DNA from: Palsa-465 sp963800475
GTDB lineage: Bacteria > Actinomycetota > Thermoleophilia > Solirubrobacterales > Solirubrobacteraceae
NCBI GenBank assembly: GCA_963800475.1
Contig: CAWDAZ010000004.1
Location: 1,054,001 to 1,118,000, forward strand
DNA length: 64,000 nucleotides
Reading direction: 5' to 3'
In this document: one piece after another, positions 48,725-57,576 of the stretch
Position numbering within the stretch: position 1 is the stretch's first letter
Layout: every line of letters starts with the position of its first letter
Position numbers and translations under genes: made by a program
The notes under the pieces: model-generated
What the model was told of the DNA's origin: nothing
The model's input: only the letters and a program-made list of their open reading frames with translations
Database searches by the model: none

Positions 48725-48856
48725 TGTTGCTCTGCCGCCCGGCGACGGGTCCCACCGCGTCTCGCGCGGAATCGCACAAATGTCCAATTCGCGCAATTTG
48801 CTATTCAGCCGGGCGCGTTGCGGCCGATATAGCTCTTGCCAGAGTCAGGTGCCAAA

Positions 48857-48923
48857 GGCAAACCGCTCGTGAGGGCGGGACGCAAAGCCACGGACCTCCC
48901 AGTCGGAGGAAGCCGGGTTGCCA
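48857..48923 (+). ncRNA. cyclic di-GMP-I riboswitch (GEMM-I) of pilin unit 3
   Basis: Third identical aptamer, 796 bp from the second. -10 box at 48828. Confidence 0.93.
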
Positions 48924-49003
48924 CCCAGGCTCGCAGCGTCGGAGTCGAGATGGCTGGGACCAAGGGATCTGGCGAGACCCAATCACCGATCCCAGGAGGA
49001 TCC

Positions 49004-49465
49004 ATGCTTGCCAAGCTGCGTCGTCGCGCCGAGGAGGAACAGGGCTTCACGCTGATCGAGCTCCTCGTCGTGATCTTGATCATCGGCATCCTTGCCGCGA
49101 TCGCAATTCCGTCGTTCTTGAATCAGACCTCGAAGGCGAAGGACGCCTCGGCGAAGGAGCTGGTGCGCTCCTCGCAGACCGCGGCCGAGACGTACGCGAC
49201 CGACCACAGCGGTTCATACACGGGTATGGACGCCACCGCGATCAACTCGATCGAGCCGACGATCCCGACCACTTCGAGCGTCTCGAGCCCGCGGGCGTGG
49301 CTGAGCGCCGTCACCTCAACGAACGACAGCTACTCCGTGACCACGACCTCGGTCAGCGGGAACACCTTCACGGTGAGCCGTGACAACCAGGGCAACGTGA
49401 CCCACACCTGTACCGCGTCGGGGCTGGGCGCTCCGGCCGGTGGCTGTGTGAACAGCACCTGGTAG
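49004..49465 (+). CDS. pilA: variant type IV pilin, copy 3
   Basis: 153 residues. Up to residue 77 or so it is as copy 2, then the exposed region differs: TTSSVSSPRAWLSAVTSTND in place of LSNSNNNAFLSAVTVT, DNQGN for DASGN, and GLGAPAGGCVNSTW. Thus it is a second pilin variant under the same control. Heterogeneous fibres or a switch between subunits are possible. Confidence 0.95.
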   Translation: MLAKLRRRAEEEQGFTLIELLVVILIIGILAAIAIPSFLNQTSKAKDASAKELVRSSQTAAETYATDHSGSYTGMDATAINSIEPTIPTTSSVSSPRAWLSAVTSTNDSYSVTTTSVSGNTFTVSRDNQGNVTHTCTASGLGAPAGGCVNSTW

Positions 49466-49490
49466 TCGCCCGATCAACGCGTGCAGTTTC

Positions 49491-49520
49491 AACGGGGCGG
49501 ACCGCGAGGTCCGCCCCGTT
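49491..49520 (+). terminator. intrinsic terminator of pilin 3
   Basis: AACGGGGCGGACC pairs with GGTCCGCCCCGTT around GCGA. Compensatory changes (GG-CC to GA-TC) keep the stem of the other two terminators. Confidence 0.88.
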
Positions 49521-49588
49521 GCCGTGCTGCCGGATCGCCACAAGCGGTCGCGCTCACGATTGCGTCGCAACGGCCGATAACTGAACTC

Positions 49589-50338
49589 ATGCCAGTCGCT
49601 TTCGCAGCGCTCGGGGGGCTGATCGTCGGCTCGTTCCTGAACGTCGTTGCCTACCGGCTTCCCCGCCACGAGTCGTTGGTCAGTCCCGGCTCGAGGTGCC
49701 CGGGCTGCGGCGTCCCGATCAAGCCATACGACAACCTGCCGGTGATCGGCTGGCTGCTGCTGCGTGGGCGGTGCCGCGCGTGCGGCAAGCAAATTTCGGC
49801 GAGGTATCCGATCGTCGAGCTGCTGACCGGGGTGCTCGCGGTCGCGGTCGTGCTCGTCAAGCACTCCGCGTACGAGATCGTGCTCGGGCTCGTGCTCGTC
49901 GCGATCCTCGTGCCGATCGCCCTGATCGACCTCGAGTACCGGGTGATCCCCAACAAGATCATCGTCCCTGCGGCGCTCGCCGCGATCGCGATCGGTCTGG
50001 CGCTGAACCCATCGAAGGTCCCCGAGCAGCTGATCGCGGGCGCGGCCGCGGGCGGCTTCCTGCTTGTGTTCGCGCTGCTCTACCCCCGCGGGATGGGGAT
50101 GGGCGACGTCAAGCTGGCGGCGGTGCTCGGCCTGTACCTGGGACGCTCGGTGGCGGTCGCGTTGCTGGTGGCGGTGCTCGCCGGGACGATCGTCGGCGGA
50201 GCGATCATGGCCAGGGTCGGCGTTGCGAAGGGGCGCAAGACGGCGGTGCCGTTCGGGCCGTTCCTGGCGGCCGGCGGGATTGTCGCGCTGCTGGCCGGTC
50301 CGCCGATCGTCAACTGGTACCTGCACTCGGTCGCCTGA
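49589..50338 (+). CDS. pilD: prepilin peptidase / N-methyltransferase
   Basis: 249 residues from ATG 49589. N-terminal SFLNVVAYRLP and zinc CxxC pairs (CPGCGVP, CRACGKQ), aspartate active sites in LIDLEYRVIPN and GMGMGDVKL and multiple membrane helices. It cleaves and methylates the pilins upstream. The gene follows the last pilin terminator by 69 bp. Confidence 0.94.
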   Translation: MPVAFAALGGLIVGSFLNVVAYRLPRHESLVSPGSRCPGCGVPIKPYDNLPVIGWLLLRGRCRACGKQISARYPIVELLTGVLAVAVVLVKHSAYEIVLGLVLVAILVPIALIDLEYRVIPNKIIVPAALAAIAIGLALNPSKVPEQLIAGAAAGGFLLVFALLYPRGMGMGDVKLAAVLGLYLGRSVAVALLVAVLAGTIVGGAIMARVGVAKGRKTAVPFGPFLAAGGIVALLAGPPIVNWYLHSVA

Positions 50339-50446
50339 GCAACGGCGTGGTGCCCGAGCGTTCGTCCATCTTCCGCGGGGAGACGTCCAGCGGGATCTGG
50401 ACGCCTCAACCCATCGGCCCGAACCGCCGATGAACCCCTTGAGCTC

Positions 50447-51484
50447 ATGGCAGTCAAGAACCTCGTAGGCGTGGACATCGAGCCCGGGTACGTCGCGGCG
50501 GCGGAGTGCAGCGGCGGGCAGGTGGCGGTCGCGCGCACCGCGTACGCGCCGCTGGCGACCGGTGTGGTTCGCGACGGCGAGGTCGTCGACGTCGAGACGC
50601 TCGCCGTGGCGCTGCGCGCGATGTTCGACGAACACAAGCTGGCCAAGCGCGTGCGCCTCGGCGTGGCCAACCAGCGGATCGTGATGCGGACGATCGATCT
50701 CCCGCCGCTGACCGACGCGAAGGAGATCGCCTCGGCGGTCAGATTCCAGGCCCAGGACCACATCCCGATGCCGCTCGATCAAGCGGTGCTCGAGCATCAG
50801 ATCCTCGGGACGGTGGAGACAGCCGACGGCCCGCGCACCCGCGTCGTGCTGGTAGCGGCGCGCCGCGACATGATCGACCGGCTCGTGGAGGCCGCGACGC
50901 AGGCGGGGCTCCGCCCCCAGGCCATTGATCTGTCGGCGTTCGCGATGATCCGAGCGCTGCACACACCGGGGACGACCGACACGGTCGGCTACGTGAACGT
51001 CGGCGGGATCACCAATCTTGCGATCGCGACCGGAGCGACGTGTGTGTTCACGCGCACGATCGCTCACGGCACGGAGTCGATCGCGACCGGGCTGGCCGAG
51101 CGCCGCGGCCTGACGCTGGAGCACGCTCGCCAGTGGCTGCGGCACGTCGGGCTGCAGGAGCCGGTCGACGAGATCGAGGGCGACCTCGAGATCGTGCTCG
51201 AGACGCGCGCGGTGCTCACCGACGGGGTCCGCCAGATCGGCGCCGAGATCCGCAACTCGCTCGATTTCCATCTGATGCAGGAAGGCTCGAGTGCCACCGA
51301 GCGCGTTGTGCTGACCGGCCCCGCCGCCGCGATCGCCGGATTCTCCGACCAGCTCGCCGAGCAGATCGGTCTTCCGCTGATGGTCGGAAGGGTTGCCGAG
51401 GCTTCTCCTGGAGGGCTCGCGGGCGCGGACGCCGCCACGTTCGCCGTGGCCGCCGGGCTGACGGTCGACGAGGTTGCAGCATGA
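50447..51484 (+). CDS. pilM: type IV pilus assembly ATPase-like PilM
   Basis: 345 residues, actin-like fold. VGVDIEPGYVAAAECSGG and LGVANQRIVMRTIDLPPLTD; the C-terminal half has VNVGGITNLAIATGATCVF and VVLTGPAAAIAGFSDQLAEQ. It binds PilN in the cytoplasm and aligns the complex. ATGA overlap with pilN. Confidence 0.92.
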   Translation: MAVKNLVGVDIEPGYVAAAECSGGQVAVARTAYAPLATGVVRDGEVVDVETLAVALRAMFDEHKLAKRVRLGVANQRIVMRTIDLPPLTDAKEIASAVRFQAQDHIPMPLDQAVLEHQILGTVETADGPRTRVVLVAARRDMIDRLVEAATQAGLRPQAIDLSAFAMIRALHTPGTTDTVGYVNVGGITNLAIATGATCVFTRTIAHGTESIATGLAERRGLTLEHARQWLRHVGLQEPVDEIEGDLEIVLETRAVLTDGVRQIGAEIRNSLDFHLMQEGSSATERVVLTGPAAAIAGFSDQLAEQIGLPLMVGRVAEASPGGLAGADAATFAVAAGLTVDEVAA

Positions 51485-52308
51485 AGGCCGTCAACCTGCT
51501 TCCGGCGGACACCCGCCGCGGCCTCGGAGGCGGGGGGGTTTCACTCAGCCGCCTTCAGCCGATCCACGCGGTGCTCGCGGTGCTGGTGATTCTGCTCGCG
51601 TACGTGACCGTGTACGTGCTCACCAGCAACACGATCTCCAACCGCAAGGCGCAGCTGGTGTCGCTGCAGGCCCAGCTCACCGCACAGCAGGCGGCGATCA
51701 CCCGTTTGAGCACCTACACGCAGTTCCAGAAGCTCGCCGATCAGCGCGCCGCGACCGTGAAGGCGATCGCGGCGAGCCGCTTCGACTGGCACGGCGCCCT
51801 GTCCGATCTCTCGAAGGTGATGCCGGCAAACGCGTCGATTCAGTCGCTGCTCGCCACCGTCGGCCCCGGCGGCAGCACCGCGGGGTCGGCCGCGTCGGCC
51901 GGATCGGTCCGCGGTGCGATCAGCGCGCCCGCGTTCGAGATCAAGGGATGCACCGCCACGCAGGACGACGTCGCCCGGCTGATCTCGCGGCTGCGGTTGA
52001 TCAACGACGTCCAGCGCGTCACCCTCGAGGACTCGACCAGGGCAACATCCACCGCGGCCCCCGGCGCGCCGAGCACGCCTGCCGCGAGCAGCACGCAGAG
52101 CTCCGGCGGATGCCCGGCTACCGGCCCAAGCTTCGACCTGGTCGTGTTCTTCAATCCGCTGCCCGGCGCGCTCGGGAGCGCGTCCGCAGCCGGCAGCGCC
52201 GCCCCGGCCACCCCGACCGCGCTGGCACACTCGACTGCCGCCCAGGCGAGCACCACGCCCACCGCGCCCAGCTCGTCTCAGCCCGTGTCGACCGGAGGGT
52301 CGAAGTGA
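51481..52308 (+). CDS. pilN: type IV pilus assembly protein PilN
   Basis: 275 residues from ATG 51481. MKAVNLLPADTRRG is the PilM-binding N-terminal motif, then a transmembrane helix (AVLAVLVILLAYVTVYVLTS), a coiled coil and a Thr/Ala/Ser-rich tail longer than in proteobacterial PilN. Overlaps pilM and pilO (GTGA). Confidence 0.88.
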   Translation: MKAVNLLPADTRRGLGGGGVSLSRLQPIHAVLAVLVILLAYVTVYVLTSNTISNRKAQLVSLQAQLTAQQAAITRLSTYTQFQKLADQRAATVKAIAASRFDWHGALSDLSKVMPANASIQSLLATVGPGGSTAGSAASAGSVRGAISAPAFEIKGCTATQDDVARLISRLRLINDVQRVTLEDSTRATSTAAPGAPSTPAASSTQSSGGCPATGPSFDLVVFFNPLPGALGSASAAGSAAPATPTALAHSTAAQASTTPTAPSSSQPVSTGGSK

Positions 52309-53063
52309 CCGCCCGGGACCGCACGATCCTGGTGGTGGCCGCGCTTGTCGTTGCGCTCGTCGTGCCGTGGCTGCTGGTGGTCAGCCCGAAGCGGTCGGAG
52401 GCCTCGAAGCTCCAACAGCAGATCACCGCAGATCAGGCCCAGCTGACCGTGCTGCGGACCGAAACGGCAAGCGGCCAGCTTGCACGGGCCTCGTTCGTCG
52501 GCAGCTACGCGGACCTGGTCAAGCTCGGCGAGGCGGTGCCGACCGACGACAACACCCCGTCGCTGATCTATCAGCTCCAGGCGGCGGCGAGCGCGGCCCA
52601 CGTGACCTTCGACAGCTTGACGTTCAACGCCGGACAGGGTGGCTCGGGCACGACCAGCTCTTCGACCGCGTCCCAGGCGGCGGCGGCGGCGCTGCCGCCC
52701 GGTGCGACGATCGGCCCCGCCGGGTTCCCGATCGAGCCGTTCACGTTCACCTTCGAGGGCAACTTCTTCCACCTGGCCGACTTCCTGGGCAGGCTCCAGC
52801 GGTTCGTCACGGTCGGAAACAGGGGCCTCGGCGTGAGCGGGCGGCTGATGACGCTCAACGCGATCAGCCTCGGCCCCGCCTCATCCGGGTTCCCCCGGAT
52901 CACCGCGACGATCTCGGCGACCACGTTCCTGTTGCCCGCCTCCCAGGGCCTGGTCAACGGGGCGACTCCGAACGGCCCGGCCAGCTCCAGCACCCAGACC
53001 GTATCCACTCCGACTCAGAGCAGCGCACCGCCGCCCGCGGTCGCCGCCACTCCCGTCCGATGA
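52305..53063 (+). CDS. pilO: type IV pilus assembly protein PilO
   Basis: 252 residues from GTG 52305. One transmembrane helix (ILVVAALVVALVVPWLLVVS), a coiled coil (KLQQQITADQAQLTVLRTET) and a ferredoxin-like globular part (FTFTFEGNFFHLADFLGRLQ). Partner of PilN. Low-complexity Ser/Thr tail. Overlaps its neighbours by 4 bp. Confidence 0.88.
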   Translation: MTARDRTILVVAALVVALVVPWLLVVSPKRSEASKLQQQITADQAQLTVLRTETASGQLARASFVGSYADLVKLGEAVPTDDNTPSLIYQLQAAASAAHVTFDSLTFNAGQGGSGTTSSSTASQAAAAALPPGATIGPAGFPIEPFTFTFEGNFFHLADFLGRLQRFVTVGNRGLGVSGRLMTLNAISLGPASSGFPRITATISATTFLLPASQGLVNGATPNGPASSSTQTVSTPTQSSAPPPAVAATPVR

Positions 53064-54016
53064 AGCTCGACACCGACATTCTCAAGACCTCCTCCTCCAA
53101 GCTCGTCACGGACATGCGCGGCAACAAGCTGTTCCCGCTCGCGCTCGTGCTGCTCGTCGCGATCGTCGCGGTGCCGATCGCGCTGTCGAAGTCGGCGAGC
53201 AGGAAGCCGGTCGTCAGGCAGGCGCAGGCGACGCCGCCGCCGACCGGCGTGCCCGCGCTGAATGTCGTGTCGAGCTCGACGGCCTCACGGCTCCACGGCC
53301 ACGGGCGCGATCCGTTCGCCCAGCAGTCGACGGGCGGTTCCTCGACGGCGACCACCGGCACCTCCAGCACCACTTCCTCTTCGGCCAACGCCGCGAGCGG
53401 CTCGTCGAACGGGTCGTCCGCGACGACCTCGACTCCCTCGACGGCGACGCCCGCGACCTCGACCCCCACCACGCCACCGAGCATCACACCGAGCAAGAAG
53501 CCGACGCCGGCGCCGGCGGGACTCAGCTCCACGGAGTCCTACAGCGTCGAGCTCGCGATCACGAACGCCTCCGGCGGCATCAACACGATCGGCTCGCTGC
53601 AGCGGCTCAGCGTCCTGCCCAGCCAGCGGCAGCCCCTGCTCGTCGAGCTTGGGGTGCTGAAGGGCGGAAACCGGGTGCTGTTTGCCGTCCAGCCGGGCAC
53701 CGTGGTCGGCGGCCCGGGGCTCTGCACGCCGGGTCCGGACGACTGCGAAATTCTGTCGCTCGCCGCCGGCCAGACGGAGTCGGTCGGCGTCAAGACGCCG
53801 AGCGGCCAGTCGCAGGCGGCGCTGTTCGCGATCAGCCGGATCGTCGCGCAGAACTACTCGCACGCCGGTGCCGCCAAGCGGGCGCGCCGGTCCGAGTCGG
53901 CGGCCGGACGCGCGATCCTGTCCCGTTCGCCGCTCAGCGCGCTGTCGCTGTTCAGGTACGACCCGAGCGTTGGTGCGGTGCTCGACCTGCGCAGTCTGAT
54001 CGTGGGTGTGAGCTGA
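53060..54016 (+). CDS. T4P-associated membrane protein (PilP position)
   Basis: 318 residues. Starts MKLDTDILKTSSSKLVTD, one transmembrane helix (LFPLALVLLVAIVAVPIALS), a long Ser/Thr/Pro-rich linker and a C-terminal domain with SYSVELAITNASGGINTIGS. It occupies the place of PilP after PilO but has no recognisable PilP lipoprotein signal. No secretin is nearby, as expected for a monoderm. ATGA overlap with pilO. Confidence 0.75.
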   Translation: MKLDTDILKTSSSKLVTDMRGNKLFPLALVLLVAIVAVPIALSKSASRKPVVRQAQATPPPTGVPALNVVSSSTASRLHGHGRDPFAQQSTGGSSTATTGTSSTTSSSANAASGSSNGSSATTSTPSTATPATSTPTTPPSITPSKKPTPAPAGLSSTESYSVELAITNASGGINTIGSLQRLSVLPSQRQPLLVELGVLKGGNRVLFAVQPGTVVGGPGLCTPGPDDCEILSLAAGQTESVGVKTPSGQSQAALFAISRIVAQNYSHAGAAKRARRSESAAGRAILSRSPLSALSLFRYDPSVGAVLDLRSLIVGVS

Positions 54017-56316
54017 TGCGCCGCCTGCTGCTGATCACGACCGTGTTCGCCGGGTCGCTGCTCGGGCTGAGCGGCGCCGCCCAGGCGATCGTGGTCAACA
54101 TGAACGCGCTCGGGCAGACCAGCGTGCCGTTCGATCCGTCCAACCAAAGCGGGTCCTACGGAGTCGCGGTCGTGCCGGGCGACTGCCCCGAGCTGCAGAA
54201 CGGCGGCACCTGCAGTCTGCTTGCCAACAACGGCATCCCCGTCGTCAGGGCGGGCGCGCCCTGCGTCGATCCCGCGCTCACATCCGACCTGAGCATGCCC
54301 ACCACGGGGATCTGCGCGCACGGCGGCTACGTGATGCAAGGCAACGAGAGCTTCGCCCTCACCTGGGACCCGCAGCGCAAGTACTTCGCGGCGACCCGAG
54401 GCTATATCGAGCAGTTCCTGCGCGACGTCGCCGACGGGAGCGGCACGCTCACCTCGCCCTACGCGGTGACCTCGCAATACACGGGCCCCAACGGCCGCGC
54501 GCTCAACAACTCGAAATACGGAGGCGGGTGCATCGACTACGGGGGCACCGGCGGTTCGGCCTGCGAGTTCGGCGGCCTCACCGGAGCCGGACACGACTAC
54601 CCGGCAAACGGTTGCCAGTCGGCGGGAAGTTCGTTTGTGGCACTCAACATCGTGAGCACCAATACCGTCTGCCTGACCGACGCCCAGCTCCAGGGCGAGG
54701 TGTCGGCGATGGTCGCCCAGGACGGGTTGCTGAGCCGGACCCAGTCCGGTTACACGCCGCTGGTCACGGTGCTACTGCCGCCGGACGTCGAAGCCTGCCT
54801 GGACGCGACCAGCAAGCTGTGCTCCTCCAATGGCGCGCTCACACCTCCGGTGCCCGTCCCGAAGACGAGCCCCACCGGCGGCTCGGTGGGTCCCGGCACG
54901 TATCAAGTCCAGATCACCTACGCGACCCCCGGTGGCGAATCTTCGCCCAGCGCCTCGGCGCCGATCATCGTGGCGCCTCCCTCGTCCTCGAGCGGGAGCG
55001 GCGGCAGCGGCGGCTCCGGGGGCTCCGGGGGCTCCGGGGGCTCCGGCGGCTCGGGGGGCAGCAACACACCGCCGCCACCGACGGCGACGATCACGGTCCC
55101 GTCCCCGCCGGCCGCCAACGGGGCGACCGGGTATTACGTGTACATCACGTCGGCCGGCGGCACGACCGTCTCCCGTCAGGCGGGCCCGATCGCGATCGGG
55201 ACGCCGTTCACGCTGACGACGCCCCCGACCACTGACGGCCCGACGCCGCCGCGTCCGCTGTTCCTCTGCTCCTATCACTCGCAGGTCAACGTCGGCGGCA
55301 CCGAGGTCCCATACGTCGTGCAGCCGTGGACCGCCGGGACGGCGTGCGATGAGCCGGGCATGCCTGCTCCCCCCGACCCGCTGAACGATCCGGTCGGGTT
55401 CTCCAAGAACATCGGGACGCGCCTCGTGAACCCGCTCAGCCAGGCGCAGATCGCCTCGATCGTCAATCCCGGGCTGAACGGCTGGTACGCGCTCAACGGC
55501 GCCGAGATCAACGACAACGGCTTCAACGGGTATGCGTGCCAGCCGCTCGGCGTCGGATACGACACCGAGACCGTCGGCAGCGGGTCCTACGTCCTGCAGC
55601 GCGAGTTCAACAACGCCGGTGTGCTCGAGAGCGAACCGAATACGTACTTCGGGTGCGCGCCGAACGTGCTGTTCTCGCCGGCCTTCGTGATGCCGACGTC
55701 GGTCATCCAGGGCAAGGAGGTGCAGCTCGACGGGTCGTCGACGGTCGCGACGCTGATGGTCCCGAACGCCGGCTACGTGTGGAGCTTCGGCGACGGCACC
55801 ACCACGAGCGGGGCGAGCGTCGTGCACACGTTCTCGAAGGCCGGCAACTACACCGTCACGCTGAACGTCATCGACCTGGGCCACAACGTCGGCTCCGTCA
55901 GTCAGACGCTCCAGGTGCTGGAGCCCGACGGCCAACCCGCGCCGCCTCCGGCTCCACCGTCTTTCCGGCCGCAGATCCGTATGACGCTGCTGCCCCAGAG
56001 CCTCGGGCAGGTGCTCCGCCATGGCATCAGCGCGATCCTCAACTCCAACGTCGCCGGCGACGGGTTCGCGTCGGTGCTGATCTCGCGCGCCGCGGCCAAG
56101 CGGGCGAAGATCAAGACCGGGCGGGGCTCATCCGTGGTGGTCGGGCGCGGCACGGTGTCCGGCGTCAAGGACGGGCGAATGTCCTTGCGCCTGCGCCTGT
56201 CCCACACGATGGCGACGAAGCTGAGCCGCCTCGAGCACCTGACGCTGACGATCCGCCTGACGCTGATCAGCAGCACGGGCAAGCGCGTGGGCTTCGCGGT
56301 GGCCGGAAGCTACTGA
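54016..56316 (+). CDS. large secreted PKD-domain protein at the end of the pilus operon
   Basis: 766 residues from ATG 54016 (TGATG with the previous gene). Signal peptide (LLLITTVFAGSLLGLSGAAQA). Long Cys-containing N-terminal part, a Gly/Ser linker (SGGSGGSGGSGGSGGSGGS, repeated GGCTCC units in the DNA near 55000-55065), a PKD-type domain (GYVWSFGDGTTTSGASVVHT) and a C-terminal basic segment. Its place after PilMNO suggests a surface protein linked to pili, possibly an adhesin; this is inference. Confidence 0.82.
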   Translation: MRRLLLITTVFAGSLLGLSGAAQAIVVNMNALGQTSVPFDPSNQSGSYGVAVVPGDCPELQNGGTCSLLANNGIPVVRAGAPCVDPALTSDLSMPTTGICAHGGYVMQGNESFALTWDPQRKYFAATRGYIEQFLRDVADGSGTLTSPYAVTSQYTGPNGRALNNSKYGGGCIDYGGTGGSACEFGGLTGAGHDYPANGCQSAGSSFVALNIVSTNTVCLTDAQLQGEVSAMVAQDGLLSRTQSGYTPLVTVLLPPDVEACLDATSKLCSSNGALTPPVPVPKTSPTGGSVGPGTYQVQITYATPGGESSPSASAPIIVAPPSSSSGSGGSGGSGGSGGSGGSGGSGGSNTPPPPTATITVPSPPAANGATGYYVYITSAGGTTVSRQAGPIAIGTPFTLTTPPTTDGPTPPRPLFLCSYHSQVNVGGTEVPYVVQPWTAGTACDEPGMPAPPDPLNDPVGFSKNIGTRLVNPLSQAQIASIVNPGLNGWYALNGAEINDNGFNGYACQPLGVGYDTETVGSGSYVLQREFNNAGVLESEPNTYFGCAPNVLFSPAFVMPTSVIQGKEVQLDGSSTVATLMVPNAGYVWSFGDGTTTSGASVVHTFSKAGNYTVTLNVIDLGHNVGSVSQTLQVLEPDGQPAPPPAPPSFRPQIRMTLLPQSLGQVLRHGISAILNSNVAGDGFASVLISRAAAKRAKIKTGRGSSVVVGRGTVSGVKDGRMSLRLRLSHTMATKLSRLEHLTLTIRLTLISSTGKRVGFAVAGSY

Positions 56317-56345
56317 GCGTCGCGCGCCCGTAACCTTCTGCGCCG

Positions 56346-57527
56346 ATGGCGCTGCGCATGACCACAGCCGGGGAGTCCCACGGCCCAGGCCTGACCTGCA
56401 TCGTCGCGGGTCTGCCCGCGGGCCTCGAGCTCGACCGCGACACGCTCAACCGTGACCTGGCGCGCCGCCAGCTCGGTCACGGGCGGGGCGGGCGGATGAA
56501 GATCGAGCGCGACCAGGTGGAGGTCACCGGGGGTGTCCGGCACGGACGGACGCTCGGCAGCCCGATCGCGTTGCAGGTCGTCAACCGCGACTACGCCAAC
56601 TGGGAGGAGCGCATGAACCCGTGGCCGGTCGACGCGGAGATCGCCGAGGTGCACCTGCCGCGTCCCGGCCACGCAGACCTGGTCGGCACCCAGAAGTACG
56701 GGCTGACCGACGTCCGGAACATCCTCGAGAGGGCGAGTGCCCGCGAGACCGCCGCGCGGGTGGCCGGCGGCGCGGTCGTCAAGACGTTCCTCGCGGCGCT
56801 CGGCGTGCAGGTGTTCTCGCACGTGATCCAGATCACGTCCGTGCGTGCACCACTCCGTAACGATCTCCGCCCCGAGGACTTCACCGACGTCGACGAGTCG
56901 CCGGTCCGGTGCCTGGACCCGGGCGCGAGCGCCGCGATGGTCGAGGAGATCAACCGGCTCCGCAAGGCCAACGAGTCGCTCGGCGGCGTGTTCGAGGTGC
57001 GGGCGTTCGGGCTCGTGCCGGGGCTCGGGTCGCACGTCTCGTGGGAGGAGCGGCTGGACGGGCGGCTCGCCCAGGCGATCCTGTCGATTCAGGCGCTGAA
57101 GGGGGTCGCGATCGGCGACGGGTTCGAGGTCGCCGGCGTCCCCGGATCGCAGGCGCACGACGAGATCTTCTGGGACGAGCAGCGCGGCTACTACCGCGAG
57201 ACCAACCGCGCCGGCGGGGTCGAGGGCGGGATGACGACCGGCGAGCCGCTCGTCGTCCGTGGCTGGATGAAGCCGCTGCCGACGCTCACCAAGCCGCTGC
57301 GGTCGGTTGACATCGCCACCCACGAGCCCGCCGAGGCGCTGCGCGAGCGGACCGACTCGTCGACCGTGCCCGCGGCCGGCGTGGTCGCCGAGGCGATGGT
57401 CGCGCTCGTGCTGGCCGACGCCTACCGGCAGAAGTTCGGAGGCGACCACATCGACGACGTACGGGCCGCGCTCGAGGCCTACGAGCACCGGATCGACCGG
57501 CGGAGCTCGAACACCGGCCGCGTCTAA
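56346..57527 (+). CDS. aroC: chorismate synthase
   Basis: 393 residues. RMTTAGESHGPGLTCIVAGL, RQLGHGRGGRMKIERDQVE and LERASARETAARVAGGAVVK (FMN and substrate residues), DSSTVPAAGVVAEAMVALVL. Converts EPSP to chorismate with reduced FMN. Starts 29 bp after the PKD gene. Confidence 0.95.
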   Translation: MALRMTTAGESHGPGLTCIVAGLPAGLELDRDTLNRDLARRQLGHGRGGRMKIERDQVEVTGGVRHGRTLGSPIALQVVNRDYANWEERMNPWPVDAEIAEVHLPRPGHADLVGTQKYGLTDVRNILERASARETAARVAGGAVVKTFLAALGVQVFSHVIQITSVRAPLRNDLRPEDFTDVDESPVRCLDPGASAAMVEEINRLRKANESLGGVFEVRAFGLVPGLGSHVSWEERLDGRLAQAILSIQALKGVAIGDGFEVAGVPGSQAHDEIFWDEQRGYYRETNRAGGVEGGMTTGEPLVVRGWMKPLPTLTKPLRSVDIATHEPAEALRERTDSSTVPAAGVVAEAMVALVLADAYRQKFGGDHIDDVRAALEAYEHRIDRRSSNTGRV

Positions 57528-57576
57528 CGCGCACCCGCGGGCTCACGCGCCGGCCCGTACCGGCCGATACAACCGC

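Larger units (their letters stand above)
47180..49520. repeat. pilA: three tandem riboswitch-pilin units with a 796-bp period
   Basis: Every landmark recurs at +796 bp in the first two steps: -10 boxes 47236/48032/48828, aptamer 47265/48061/48857, ATG 47412/48208/49004, terminators 47899/48695/49491. Units 1 and 2 encode nearly identical pilins, units 2 and 3 share almost all upstream DNA and the first 70 codons, and unit 3 diverges after that. This is a duplicated cassette rather than three separate acquisitions. Confidence 0.95.

Noticed and set aside
47180..49520. Assembly artefact duplicating the pilin
   Set aside because: Third unit differs in coding half and terminator with compensatory stem changes, so at least the third copy is real; copies 1 and 2 still need long-read confirmation.
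49316..51271. 651-codon minus-strand frame across pilin 3, pilD and pilM
   Set aside because: Shadow frame; the plus-strand genes have complete motifs.
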